Of a stretch of DNA of 64,000 nt, positions 1-10,291 are shown one piece after another. The DNA comes from Drosophila pseudoobscura (taxonomy: Eukaryota; Arthropoda; Insecta; Diptera; Drosophilidae). The notes beneath the pieces were generated by a model. That model was not told the DNA's origin. It saw only the letters and a list, made by a program, of their open reading frames with translations, and did no database searches. A program made the translations under genes and the position numbers. Each line of letters begins with the position of its first letter. The first letter of the stretch is position 1. The stretch spans positions 18,547,001 to 18,611,000 of the forward strand of contig NC_046683.1 of the NCBI RefSeq assembly GCF_009870125.1, given 5' to 3'.

Positions 1-830
1 ACTGCAGCTCGCAGCTGCAGTACGCCTGCCGCCGTCTTTAAATGCTGCTGCATCTTACCCAGTTTTGCCGCAAACCCTTCCTCCTCGCCTGGTCCTGTCC
101 GTCGGGTTCTCCTGCGGCGTGTACTGGGCCGTACAAAAACCTCTTAAAAGCTCTACTGGTGAACTGGACGCCATTATCCGTGATCACCACCTTCGGCACG
201 CCAAACCGATCCAGACCCTCCCGTGTTCGCTACCACCGCCCCCGGCGGTGGCCTCTCGCAGGGATCACAACCCTGTGTCCCGCACAGGTCACCGCGGCGA
301 GGAAATCCCATCCCAGGACCAGCTCATCTATTACTCCGGGCATCACGAGAAACGGGATTGTAACGATCTTGTCGCCGAAGGCCAGCTCCACCTCGATCTG
401 GGAATTGATTTCCCGGCTGCGTCAGCCAGCCGGACCAGCTTCCTCGTCTCTTTCTCTTTTCTGTCGCCTCTCTTCCAGTTGCCAAGCGTGGCACCGCCGG
501 CTCTACTGACTGGGGCTAGCGATTCTTGGCACGTGGCCCAAATCCACCTCTCAGTCAGGCGCCTGAGGGTGCCTCAGATGCCGCCTGGCGCTAACGGCAC
601 TTTCCGCCATGCGGTGCCCGTATTTTTCCATCGGCGTTCCTTCATTCCCTTGTCGCTTTCCAACGGGACCTGGCTGGTGGCGTGATCTCATGACCATATT
701 TGGTCATGCGCTGGGCCACTGCCGGCCCGATCCCGTCATCCCGCTGCACTCTATCCATGGGTCCTCCCCTCTCATCTTGGGACCCCGGGAGAGCTCTCCT
801 CGGGAATTCGCCGCCTCCGGATATCCCCGC
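1..830 (-). mobile_element. Ty3/gypsy retrotransposon remnant (gag-protease-integrase pieces)
   Basis: Read on the minus strand, about 130-225 gives an integrase core piece with GVPKVVITDNGVQFT, whose TDNG holds one catalytic aspartate. About 300-430 gives a retropepsin-like end, VIDELVLGWDFL, matching the conserved LG(I/M)DFL protease motif. From about 830 to 450 lies a gag-like stretch with no clear zinc knuckle. Order on the minus strand is gag, protease, integrase, so reverse transcriptase and RNase H are deleted. Stops and frame changes break every part and no LTR is visible, so it is a dead fragment cut by the window edge. The family is not identifiable; it is clearly different from the A and B elements further right. 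Confidence 0.7.
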
Positions 831-858
831 TTAACCCTTAACCCTTAACCCTTAACCT
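831..858. repeat. Heptamer microsatellite (TTAACCC)n
   Basis: Almost four exact TTAACCC units starting at 831, 838, 845 and 852. It lies between the gypsy remnant and the 3' side of the LOA-A remnant, where a LINE 3' simple-repeat tail is expected. LOA copies elsewhere in this window end in CTAAC repeats instead, so this may be a variant tail or an independent microsatellite. Confidence 0.85.
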
Positions 859-2190
859 TTCCTCACAAGGTCTACAGGGAGGAGGTCCAGCACAGTATCC
901 AGGGCTTCCAGTGCGTAGCCCGCCGGCTATGCATAGCTCTGCCAGGCGTTGAACTATGCTGAGTTTATTGAGGCATGTCCTGTCTAAGGCTGGCCACCAT
1001 ACCACCACACCATGGCGCTGTAGAGCCACTGGACTATATAGGGGGTTATTCCCCATTTTAGTCCGATGGCTTTCCTGCAAGTATAGAGAGCCACTGTGGC
1101 TTTCTTTACTCTATCCTCTATGCTCAATTTATAGCGCGATTCATCGCTGGACCAAGTAGCCCAGGGTGGGTGTTGTTCTCGAGAGAACTCTGTGCAAGCG
1201 CAGAACTTACGCCATAAGGCGCGTTTGGCTTTTCTAAGTTCATTGTTGTAGACTGGCCTTGTATTTGGCCCAGTTTTGCTCAACGTTCTCAGCCTTAGCT
1301 TTATTGAAGAGTCTCCGGGAGGCTTTCCGGAGTTCACCCGGCCTCTGTTCTTGCCAGAGGGGCATGCTTTGTCGAGCGCCTTATTGCAGGCGGGTCATGG
1401 CCAATTTGTCCGCCTGATGTTCCGGAAGCGAACTGGCTTCGGTACTGAGAAGGAGAAAACAGTTTCCACGTACCTGTGCTCCGAGAAGGAGTGCTCTTCC
1501 AGGACCCTCCACGATACGATGTTCCCATGTAACTCATGAGAGGCAGGACCTCCTTGCGGTTTTTAATAATAAAGGTGGGATAAGACCCGGACCCCCCGGC
1601 TTAACTGAAAAGCTACTCACCCCTTTCGTTTGTGTCAGTGCTTCCCCACTGACAGTGATGTGCATTGGCGTCGCACCCCACAATTAGGCCGATGTCCTTG
1701 GCCGCACCGTCTGCGATTAGTGCCCGGAGAGGCGCGTGTGGAGGGAGATCTGGTTGATCATGCCCCATGTATGCGGAGCAGATCCTCAGTGAGCGCTTCT
1801 GGCCTTCGAGGCTCACTACGGTGTGGTCTTCATTGCTGAAATTTGCGAGCAAAACTAAGTGCATTTGTCTTTTTGCGAGAATGCAGGTACGAATTTTACC
1901 TTCGGTTTCAGCTACGTATTGCTTGTAGTCAGAAGTCCTCAGACCAGAGACCCTGTTTCCGAGGATCCAGGGCTCCTGAATGAGGACTATATCGGCTCCA
2001 TCCTTGGCCAGTAGAGCAGCTCATGCTGCCTTACAATAGTGGAGGTTTATCTGCAGGATCGTCAGTGACATTCCTGAGTCTCACCTACACCATTGTTGCT
2101 TCTAGATCGCTGTCGGGGGAATCCGGCTCCTCCCCGACAACGATGTGGCTGAGACCTCTGGCTAGGTCGCTCTCTAAGTTCTCTCTCTAA
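859..2190 (-). mobile_element. LOA-A clade LINE remnant, internally rearranged
   Basis: Minus-strand LOA-type LINE, matching the copies at 18642-20310 and 60505-61660. Three pieces are joined. 859-1130 is the post-RT region (GVVVWWPALDRT..LNKLS). About 1130-1560 is the endonuclease-RT linker. About 1600-2190 is the endonuclease plus the end of ORF1. Deletions have fused linker to post-RT sequence, so the reverse transcriptase core is missing. The right end at about 2190 abuts the LOA-B RT fragment directly. Non-functional. Confidence 0.75.
1600..2071 (-). pseudogene. LOA-A ORF2 N-terminus: AP endonuclease domain
   Basis: ORF2 starts at an ATG at 2071 (MSLTILQINLHYCKAA). A stop codon follows after 16 codons, then the frame continues with IVLIQEPWILG, a conserved first block of AP-type LINE endonucleases, and VGCDANAHHCQWG, the catalytic asparagine/aspartate block. 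It ends at about 1600 where the rearrangement begins. In an active element the domain nicks target DNA for target-primed reverse transcription. Broken by the early stop and truncated. Confidence 0.75.
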
Positions 2191-3060
2191 GCTCCAACCC
2201 TAAGCAACTGGCACTGTCGCTAAAGGAGAGCCTGCATCCATGTAGTATTGGGGGGTTGAGGGGCGGGACCTTGTATTTATTTGTGAATAATACGAGTTCC
2301 GTTTTTGAGTGATTTACTCCCAGGCCGCGCGTTTCTGTCCATTCCGACAGTTGCGCTAGCTTTGAGAAGATAATCGCAACGTCGTCCGCATAGGCCACGA
2401 CTTTGCAGCCCCCCCCTTCCAGGTCACATAGAATCTTGTTGACTGCTATATTCCACAGAAGAGGAGACAGGACACCACCTTGCGGGGTGCCTCTGTTGAC
2501 ATACCTTGACTGGGCGTACGATCCCATCGATGATGTCACCGTCCTGCATGTGAGCAATTGATCAATGAGCATCACCAAGTGACGGTCCACCCCCAGTCAG
2601 TCAGGGCTTCTGTAATGGCGCCCGGAACAACGTTGTTGAAAGCTCCCTCAATATCGAGAAAGGCTTTGAGTGTGTACTCTTTGAAATGTAGAGATTTCTC
2701 TACCGCTGAGATCACTTCATGAAGAGCCGTTTCCGTGGATTTTCCTTTCCGGTAGGCATGCTGTGCGCCTGACAGCAACTGAGGATGTATAGTTGTCCTC
2801 AGTTGCAGGAAGGAAGGACGAAAGGCTGATTGGTCTAAAATCCTTTGCAGTTGAGTGCGAGGCTTTCCCTGCTTTGGGAATGAAGACTATCTTTGCCTTA
2901 AGCCATGCTCGCAGGATTGTACCCACAACCAGTATCTTCCTGAAGATACCTTGTAGCCAGTTGATGGCCGTATCCACGGCCTTCTGAAGACGGGCCGGGA
3001 TTACCTGGTCAGGGCCTGGCGATTTGAACGGGTTGAAGCTGTTTTTTGCCTACCTTATGT
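2174..3060 (-). pseudogene. LOA-B reverse transcriptase fragment
   Basis: RT blocks in order on the minus strand: KIVFIPKAGKASHS, HAYRKGKSTETAL, FLDIEGAFNN (first catalytic aspartate), GTPQGGVLSPLLWN, and VVAYADDVAII (the YADD catalytic box, near 2370-2400). The order and spacing are those of LOA/Bilbo elements. The frame shifts near 2780 and again near 2590, where this copy differs by one base from the copies at 8700 and 13270. The thumb, RNase H and 3' UTR are absent because LOA-A sequence starts at about 2190. Function would be target-primed reverse transcription; this copy cannot do it. Confidence 0.8.
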
Positions 3061-4182
3061 TACGTTTTTTGAGGATGTGATCCATCGAGGGGGGTTTCTT
3101 TTTCCCCCTAGGTTTGCTAGAGGGGCATGCTGCCGCGAAGGCTTTGTTGCATGCTTCTGTGAACCTGTTCACTAGACGATCTAGGTCGTCGTTTGTGTCC
3201 GGGCATGTTGGTGCTTTGGAGGGGCTAAGTCCTCCAGTTGGCTTTCCTGGGATTAATATAGTCATTAGGTTTCGACACTCGAGGGTATGGTCTCGATGTA
3301 TCTGTAGTCAGAGAAAGACTGGTCATCAAGGACTTGCCAACTCTTGACTATGTCTAACAGTTTGTGAGACACTAAGGTGAGGTCAATAACCTCCAGTCAA
3401 TTTTTAATTATAAAAATGGGGTCGTTGCCCCGATAAAAATAAATAGATTAGAGTTAAGGATAAAGCTGAAAAGTGACTCACCCCTTACATTTGTGTTCGA
3501 GCTCCCCCATTGAGTGTGGTGAGCGTTAGCATCGCAACCTATCAGTAGGTCTATGTCCGACCTCTCGCTGTCGTTGGCTAGTTTGCGGACAAGGTCCTTT
3601 GGAGGATCGTTTTCTTCATGGGCCATGTAGGACGAAATCAGCCTAAGATGTGTCCCTTTCAGCTCTAGGCTTGCCGCCGTGTTGTCGCTATCGCTATAAC
3701 TATGGAGAAAAAAGATATTAAAGTGCTTAATGGTGAGAATGCAGGTACGGGTTTTACCTTCATGTTGAGCTACAATTTCTTGTACTCCTTCGACCCTAGT
3801 CCACAAACCTTGTCTCTCACTACCCAAGGTTCCTGGATTAGGGCTACGTCTGCTCCGCTCTCTTCGAGGCGTAGTATAAGAGCAGCGGATGCTGCTTTAG
3901 AGTGGTGAAGATTGATCTGAAGGAGCCTCAAGGACATCCTTAGTGTCCTCCACCACTGTAATATCGGCATCTGGATCGTCCTCGACTTCCTCGTGGCAAC
4001 ACATCGCCTCGAAGTCGCATCTCAGCGTGCCATCGGTGGAGTAGCCCTCTGGGTCTGTCTCCGTATGATCGTCGGATGCTTCGATTTCCGAGGCAGCGTC
4101 CTGCTCGACTGGCTTGTCGACAGGACGCGCCCCGGCCGCTGCATCGACTTGTAGACCTTTACGGTCACCGAGCTGAACCCGA
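2190..4182 (-). mobile_element. LOA-B clade LINE fragment, tandem-array copy 1
   Basis: Minus-strand LINE of LOA type, distinct from LOA-A (LIGCDANAHHTQWG here against VGCDANAHHCQWG). From its 5' side leftwards it carries the end of ORF1 (3897-4180), ORF2 starting at ATG 3937 and overlapping the ORF1 end, the endonuclease (about 3408-3937), a linker (3050-3265) and RT (2174-2977). A deletion removes part of the linker near 3270-3400. It reaches further 3' than the other two array copies (2190-2267 is unique) but is cut at 4182, where segment G1 begins. Confidence 0.8.
3408..4180 (-). pseudogene. LOA-B ORF1 C-terminus and ORF2 endonuclease
   Basis: ORF1's last codons are acidic (ADITVVEDTKDVLEAP) and run past the ORF2 start at 3937 (MSLRLLQINLHHSKAA). 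The endonuclease shows DVALIQEPWV and DLLIGCDANAHHTQWGS. A frame change falls near 3790, and the frame ends before the catalytic SDH block, which is deleted. The 5' part of ORF1 is missing because segment G1 replaces it at 4183. Confidence 0.7.
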
Positions 4183-5024
4183 TGGTAATGCGAGAAGAGG
4201 GAAAGCTCAGCAAACCTGAACAGGAAACGCGTCCCCAAAGCTGGGAGGCGAATCCGGGGCCGGGGAGGGTAATCTCAGGCAGCGGACGACCAAAGATAGC
4301 CCAGGGGCCAGGCTCACGCCTCAACGCGGTCTCACAGGGCAACTACGAGCGTCGGGCCGGAACGACGGGTGCCGCTCATGCGTGGTCTACCGGGCGAGGA
4401 GTCGGATGATCCTCGGGTCCGAGCCACTGTGTGAGGGAGACGCCGGTCAAAAGAGTCCGGCCGGGGGCGCGTAGTAGTTGCCCTGGGATGTGAGCCAAAG
4501 ATTCCAGCCCGGGCGGAGGGTCGGAGGACCCGTTGTTCACGAGCGGAATCGCGGCAAGCGACCCGCAGTGAGGGCAGAGGGCGAGCTGGAAAGGGAGAAA
4601 GGGTTAAGTAAAAGTCATCCGGGTCGGGAGAACTCACCCAGGCCAAGGAAGGTCCAATCAGCACGGGATGAAGAACAGGTCGACGGTAGCAGGGAATTAA
4701 ATTGTAATTAAAATAAGAGGAGAAATATACGTAAGCACAAATGGGAAGGGGGTGGGTCCATCAAAGATGGAAAAATATTATCCGTCAGCCAACAAAGAAC
4801 GCGGCGAGAACACAACAGTATCCAAAAAAAAAGACAAGGCGAAGTCGGATAGAGAGCGGAGAGCGCGTCGGTACTCACCCAACCAGGGGAAAGATGCCGT
4901 TAGAGAGCGCGGCCGGTAGAGAGACAAGCCATGAGCACACACGTAACAACCGTTAGAACCAGGCAAGAGAGACCGAACCCGACGCACCGGCACCGTTAGA
5001 GGGAACGACTGGTAATGCAACGCG

Positions 5025-5038
5025 GGTATATATGCGGG
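5025..5038 (+). promoter_or_regulatory. TATA-like element upstream of the G frame
   Basis: GGGTATATATGCGGG lies about 85 bp upstream of the ATG at 5118 and is identical in the second copy at about 11134. A TATA box here would place transcription start near 5060 and give a short A-rich leader. No initiator or downstream element is obvious, so the call rests on the box and its spacing. Confidence 0.35.
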
Positions 5039-5367
5039 TGGAAGACGGAACGGCGGACACTTGAAGGTAATTATCACCAAGGAGAAATCGCAGCAAAAAA
5101 AAAAAAGAAGAAAAAAAATGGAGACGAAACGGCTCACCCACGAGGACGGGAAGAAGAAGATGGAGGATTTGAGGGCTTTCTTGGAGGAGCAGCAGGCGAT
5201 AGTGGGAGAAGGGGGCTACCGCGCCGAGGCTTCTCGTCAGCGACGGGCGTCCGTGCTCTCGCGTGGCGACGAGGAGGATGGTGCGATGGCTCCCAGTTCC
5301 TCCAGCTGTTGGCCTCACCGTTAGTATCGCCGGCGCCGTCGGGCCACGACTCCGTGTCACCGACGGT

Positions 5368-7406
5368 ATCCTCGGACGAGGGGGCCGGGGAGAGCGAAGA
5401 CGACGTTATTTGCATCGACGGTCCACGCGCCCCAACCGCCCAAGAGAAGGCCAGAGTGAGAAGGCCGCTGACCCTGCGCGACCGGGGCGAAGCATTGAAA
5501 CGGAAATTCCAGGAGGCGACGGCGGAGGAGAAGCGCCGGATCCACCGGGTGCTGGAGGCGGCACGAATGATCCGACGGCGGAGGGACGAGCGGCTGGAGG
5601 CGCGGCGGCGACAGGAGGGAAGGGCCACCAGGAAGGAGGAGCCCGGCCACGAGAACGACGAGGCGCCGCCACCCCCGCCATTCCGAGTGGTACTGCCGCC
5701 GATGCAGTCCCGGGCCGACGAGGCGGGGACCGAGGGGGCGCAGCCCCCGGCCAGGGGCGAGCGGGCCACGAATCCCGAGGCCGAATGGCAGCGGCGACTG
5801 CAACAGGCCGAGGAGGAAGAAGGCGAATTGTGGCAGCCTACGCCACCAGCCGAGGACGACGAGGGCCCCGAGAGGCGGCCACCGCAAACCGAGGAGGAGC
5901 AGCAGCAGCAGCAGCAGCAGCCGCAGCAGCAGCAGCCGCAGCAGCAGCAGCAGCAGCAGCAGCCGCAGCAGCAGCAGCAGCACCAGCATCAGCAGCGCCA
6001 GCAGCAGCAGCAGCAGCAAGAGAAGGGGCAGTGGCAGCAGCAGCCACAATGGAGGGGACCGGAGGCGGCTGTAATAGGGCCATACGTGTCACAGGAGGTG
6101 CGGACCGCCGTGCGCCAGGGGATGGTTTGGCACCATCAGACCCTGCACATCACGTGGGCCTCGGGGCCCGCCCCGTGCGAGACCCAGCCAGAGACCGGCG
6201 CCCGGATGTGGGAGGAGAGCCCCCTCGGCAGCAACGACAGGGACCCGCGGAGGAGAAACCCCAAACCTGATCCCGCGACTGCAGCGGCAGGAATGGCGAC
6301 GGCGGAGGCAGCGTGGACGGCGACGGACGAAGCAGCGGATGGCCCGGCGACGGCGACCACGGCGGCAGGAATGGCGACGGCAACCGAGATCCTCGGACGA
6401 GGGGGCCGGGGAGAGCGAAGACGACGTTATTTGCATCGACGGTCCACGCGCCCCAACCGCCCAAGAGAAGGCCAGAGTGAGAAGGCCGCTGACCCTGCGC
6501 GACCGGGGCGAAGCATTGAAACGGAAATTCCAGGAGGCGACGGCGGAGGAGAAGCGCCGGATCCACCGGGTGCTGGAGGCGGCACGAATGATCCGACGGC
6601 GGAGGGACGAGCGGCTGGAGGCGCGGCGGCGACAGGAGGGAAGGGCCACCAGGAAGGAGGAGCCCGGCCACGAGAGCGACGAGGCGCCGCCACCCCCGCC
6701 ATTCCGAGTGGTACTGCCGCCGATGCAGTCCCGGGCCGACGAGGCGGGGACCGAGGGGGCGCAGCCCCCGGCCAGGGGCGAGCGGGCCACGAATCCCGAG
6801 GCCGAATGGCAGCGGCGACTGCAACAGGCCGAGGAGGAGGAAGGCGAATTGTGGCAGCCTACGCCACCAGCCGAGGACGACGAGGGCCCCGAGAGGCGGC
6901 CACCGCAAAGCGAGGAGGAGGAGCAGCAGCAGCAGCAGCAGCCGCAGCAGCAGCAGCCGCAGCAGCAGCAGCAGCAGCAGCAGCCGCAGCAGCAGCAGCA
7001 CCAGCATCAGCAGCGCCAGCAGCAGCAGCAGCAGCAAGAGAAGGGGCAGTGGCAGCAGCAACCACAATGGAGGGGACCGGAGGCGGCCGTAATAGGGCCA
7101 TACGTGTCACAGGAGGTGCGGACCGCCGTGCGCCAGGGGATGGTTTGGCACCATCAGACCCTGCACATCACGTGGGCCTCGGGGCCCGCCCCGTGCGAGA
7201 CCCAGCCAGAGACCGGCGCCCGGGTGTGGGAGGAGAGCCCCCTCGGCAGCAACGACAGGGACCCGCGGAGGAGAAACCCCAAACCTGATCCCGCGACTGC
7301 AGCGGCAGGAATGGCGACGGCGGAGGCAGCGAGGACGGCGACGGACGAAGCAGCGGATGGCCCGGCGACGGCGACCACGGCGGCAGGAATGGCGACGGCA
7401 ACCACA
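5368..7406 (+). repeat. 1021-bp direct tandem duplication inside the G1 frame
   Basis: Unit 1 (5368-6388) and unit 2 (6389-7406) are nearly identical; the offset is 1021 bp throughout. 1021 is not a multiple of three, so the duplication itself puts the second unit out of frame with the first. The second G copy (10292-12944) has only one unit. Confidence 0.9.
5898..6020 (+). repeat. CAG/CCG trinucleotide tract (poly-Gln), first unit
   Basis: Interrupted CAG repeats encoding glutamine with scattered Pro and His. The second unit has its own tract at about 6919-7036 and the G2 copy a shorter one at about 12018-12105. Length differs in each, as expected of slippage. Confidence 0.9.
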
Positions 7407-8374
7407 GCGACAGGAGTGGAGACGGCGGAGGCAGACGAGGCGGCGACGGAACACGCGGAGGTCGAGGCGTGGGAACGCGGGCCGTGGGTGTGGCCCGCGC
7501 CGGAGAGGTCGAGGGCGGTCGAGCGCCCAGCCCTGAAGAGGCAGGCCTCCTGCCCGGAGCCCCATGCAAGACCCAAGCGGCCGGCCCTGCAACGGCAGAG
7601 CTCAGCACCGGCAGCCACGGGCCACTGGAAGGCGATCCCGCGGGAGGAGTGGCCGGCGGCAGTGAGCCGCGCACAGGCCCAGATACGCCTCGTGGGTAGG
7701 CGGGTAAAAAAATTGGTGAGCGAGCGGGGTACGCGGTACCGCATCGCCATGTCGGCCACGCGCACGGAGGTGTTCCGGGAACAGAAATAAAGGAAAACGG
7801 AGAAGAGGAGAAGAAAAGGGGGGGGGGGGGGGGCAGAAGAAACACAAAAGGAAAAAAAAGGGCAGAACACGCGGGAGAACATGAATAAAGAGAAAACAGA
7901 AAAAAAGGAAAACGGAATACCGACTGGGGGGGAAGTATCGAGTGGATCGCAGAAGCGCCCTTATCGATAGGCGGAATTCGGCGCCAGCCAGAAAAGTGCA
8001 AGGGCTGGCAGCGCCGCTCGAGCAAAGGCGCCAGAGGGCGCCAGAACGCCGGTGATCCCAGGTACAACAAAAGGCGCGCGCAACTTCGGGCCGTTTGAAT
8101 GAGGAAAGCCCACCCCATCCCGAGATCGCGGAAAACGGAAGTATTCCGCTGCGGGAAGAAAGAGGGGGGTGTGAGGAACCATGGTTCCCACAGGCCGAGT
8201 GCGACCAAAAGCACAGTCGGATAAAAGCTGACGGCTGGCCGGATAAGGCGAAGGTCAGGCCAGATGCCCACGGTTATCCGGATGCGGCGAAGAGGCCAAG
8301 GGCCTCGAGAGGAGAAGTGCCCTGCTCTCGGAGAGAGAGACATACGAGAAGTGGTAATGGTAATGTATTTGTAC

Positions 8375-10291
8375 ACCTTGTATTTATTTGTGAATAATAC
8401 GAGTTCCGTTTTTGAGTGATTTACTCCCAGGCCGCGCGTTTCTGTCCATTCCGACAGTTGCGCTAGCTTTGAGAAGATAATCGCAACGTCGTCCGCATAG
8501 GCCACGACTTTGCAGCCCCCCCCTTCCAGGTCACATAGAATCTTGTTGACTGCTATATTCCACAGAAGAGGAGACAGGACACCACCTTGCGGGGTGCCTC
8601 TGTTGACATACCTTGACTGGGCGTACGATCCCATCGATGATGTCACCGTCCTGCATGTGAGCAATTGATCAATGAGCATCACCAAGTGACGGTCCACCCC
8701 CAGGTCAGTCAGGGCTTCTGTAATGGCGCCCGGAACAACGTTGTTGAAAGCTCCCTCAATATCGAGAAAGGCTTTGAGTGTGTACTCTTTGAAATGTAGA
8801 GATTTCTCTACCGCTGAGATCACTTCATGAAGAGCCGTTTCCGTGGATTTTCCTTTCCGGTAGGCATGCTGTGCGCCTGACAGCAACTGAGGATGTATAG
8901 TTGTCCTCAGTTGCAGGAAGGAAGGACGAAAGACTGATTGGTCTAAAATCCTTTGCAGTTGAGTGCGAGGCTTTCCCTGCTTTGGGAATGAAGACTATCT
9001 TTGCCTTAAGCCATGCTCGCAGGATTGTACCCACAACCAGTATCTTCCTGAAGATACCTTGTAGCCAGTTGATGGCCGTATCCACGGCCTTCTGAAGACG
9101 GGCCGGGATTACCTGGTCAGGGCCTGGCGATTTGAACGGGTTGAAGCTGTTTTTTGCCTAGCTTATGTTACGTTTTTTGAGGATGTGATCCATCGAGGGG
9201 GGTTTCTTTTTCCCCCTAGGTTTGCTAGAGGGGCATGCTGCCGCGAAGGCTTTGTTGCATGCTTCTGTGAACCTGTTCACTAGACGATCTAGGTCGTCGT
9301 TTGTGTCCGGGCATGTTGGTGCTTTGGAGGGGACTAAGTCCTCCAGTTGGCTTTCCTGGGATTAATATAGTCATTAGGTTTCGACACTCGAGGGTATGGT
9401 CTCGATGTATCTGTAGTCAGAGAAAGACTGGTCATCAAGGACTTGCCAACTCTTGACTATGTCTAACAGTTTGTGAGACACTAAGGTGAGGTCAATAACC
9501 TCCAGTCAATTTTTAATTATAAAAATGGGGTCGTTGCCCCGATAAAAATAAATAGATTAGAGTTAAGGATAAAGCTGAAAAGTGACTCACCCCTTACATT
9601 TGTGTTCGAGCTCCCCCATTGAGTGTGGTGAGCGTTAGCATCGCAACCTATCAGTAGGTCTATGTCCGACCTCTCGCTGTCGTTGGCTAGTTTGCGGACA
9701 AGGTCCTTTAGAGGATCGTTTTCCTCATGGGCCATGTAGGACGAAATCAGCCTAAGATGTGTCCCTTTCAGCTCTAGGCTTGCCGCCGTGTTGTCGCTAT
9801 CGCTATAACTATGGAGAAAAAAGATATTAAAGTGCTTTCTGGTGAGAATGCAGGTGCGGGTTTTACCTTCATGTTGAGCTACAATTTCTTGTACTCCTTC
9901 GACCCTAGTCCACAAACCTTGTCTCTCACTACCCAAGGTTCCTGGATTAGGGCTACGTCTGCTCCGCTCTCTTCGAGGCGTAGTATAAGAGCAGCGGATG
10001 CTGCTTTAGAGTGGTGAAGATTGATCTGAAGGAGCCTCAAGGACATCCTTAGTGTCCTCCACCACTGTAATATCGGCATCTGGATCGTCCTCGACTTCCT
10101 CGTGGCAACACATCGCCTCGAAGTCGCATCTCAGCGTGCCCTCGGTGGAGTAGCCCTCTGGGTCTGTCTCCGTATGATCGTCGGATGCTTCGATTTCCGA
10201 GGCAGCGTCCTGCTCGACTGGCTTGTCGACAGGACGCGCCCCGGCCGCTGCATCGACTTGTAGACCTTTACGGTCACCGAGCTGAACCCGA
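8375..10291 (-). mobile_element. LOA-B LINE fragment, tandem-array copy 2
   Basis: Equivalent to 2268-4182 at a 6107-6109 bp offset, with only a few base changes. Its 3' boundary (8375) is abrupt: G sequence ends and LOA-B RT begins inside the codons for NKYKV. RT is uninterrupted here from the KGKSTETAL block to YADD (8390-8886), where copy 1 is frameshifted. Endonuclease and ORF1 end are at 9517-10290. The right edge at 10291 is the same base of LOA-B as in copy 1, so the breakpoints are shared. Confidence 0.8.

Larger units (their letters stand above)
5118..7790 (+). pseudogene. G1 Gln-rich gag-like reading frame, broken by tandem duplication
   Basis: Starts at ATG 5118 after an A-rich leader (METKRLTHEDGKKK). 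In order: a charged helix (MEDLRAFLEEQQ), an acidic SSDEGAGESEDD patch, a long Arg/Glu-rich coiled-coil-like stretch, a Gln/Pro tract from CAG repeats, the segment QEVRTAVRQGMVWHHQ, an Ala/Thr repeat zone, and a basic C-terminus ending EVFREQK at 7790, whose stop overlaps an AATAAA. The first 69 codons and the next part lie in different frames (shift near 5310, shared with the second copy). The 1021-bp duplication shifts frame again, so the second repeat is read from about 6339. No family recognised. Overlapping antisense Leu- and Ala-rich frames are by-products of the CAG tract. Confidence 0.45.
4183..8374 (+). mobile_element. Segment G1: GC-rich unit of unknown family with Gln-rich frame
   Basis: A 4.2-kb GC-rich segment between LOA-B copies 1 and 2. 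It has about 840 bp of noncoding left flank, a TATA-like site, a long coding-like frame (5118-7790), and about 580 bp of noncoding right flank with a G-run at 7818. The octamer TGGTAATG stands at its first base and again at 8352, near its right end. I see no LTRs, RT or integrase, so the class is undecided: a non-autonomous retroelement carrying only a gag-like frame is the best guess. It recurs, shortened, at 10292-12944. Confidence 0.5.

Noticed and set aside
831..858. Telomere or telomeric retrotransposon array
   Set aside because: Drosophila telomeres lack such short repeats, only four units exist, and the jockey-clade LINEs here have ordinary internal target duplications rather than a head-to-tail chain.
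5263..6270. Plus-strand 335-codon frame with poly-alanine
   Set aside because: Third-frame reading of the CAG tract (GCA); its remainder is Arg/Gly low-complexity sequence.
5357..7067. Long antisense frames rich in leucine, serine or alanine (about 84-305 codons) opposite the G frame
   Set aside because: They are CAG/CTG repeats and GC-rich DNA read in other frames; no start context or domain, and they change with tract length.
7168..8886. 572-codon minus-strand frame joining RT to a proline/serine-rich tail (also 12218-13456)
   Set aside because: Real LOA-B RT up to the joint at 8375; the rest is antisense G sequence that happens to be open. Not a genuine fusion protein.
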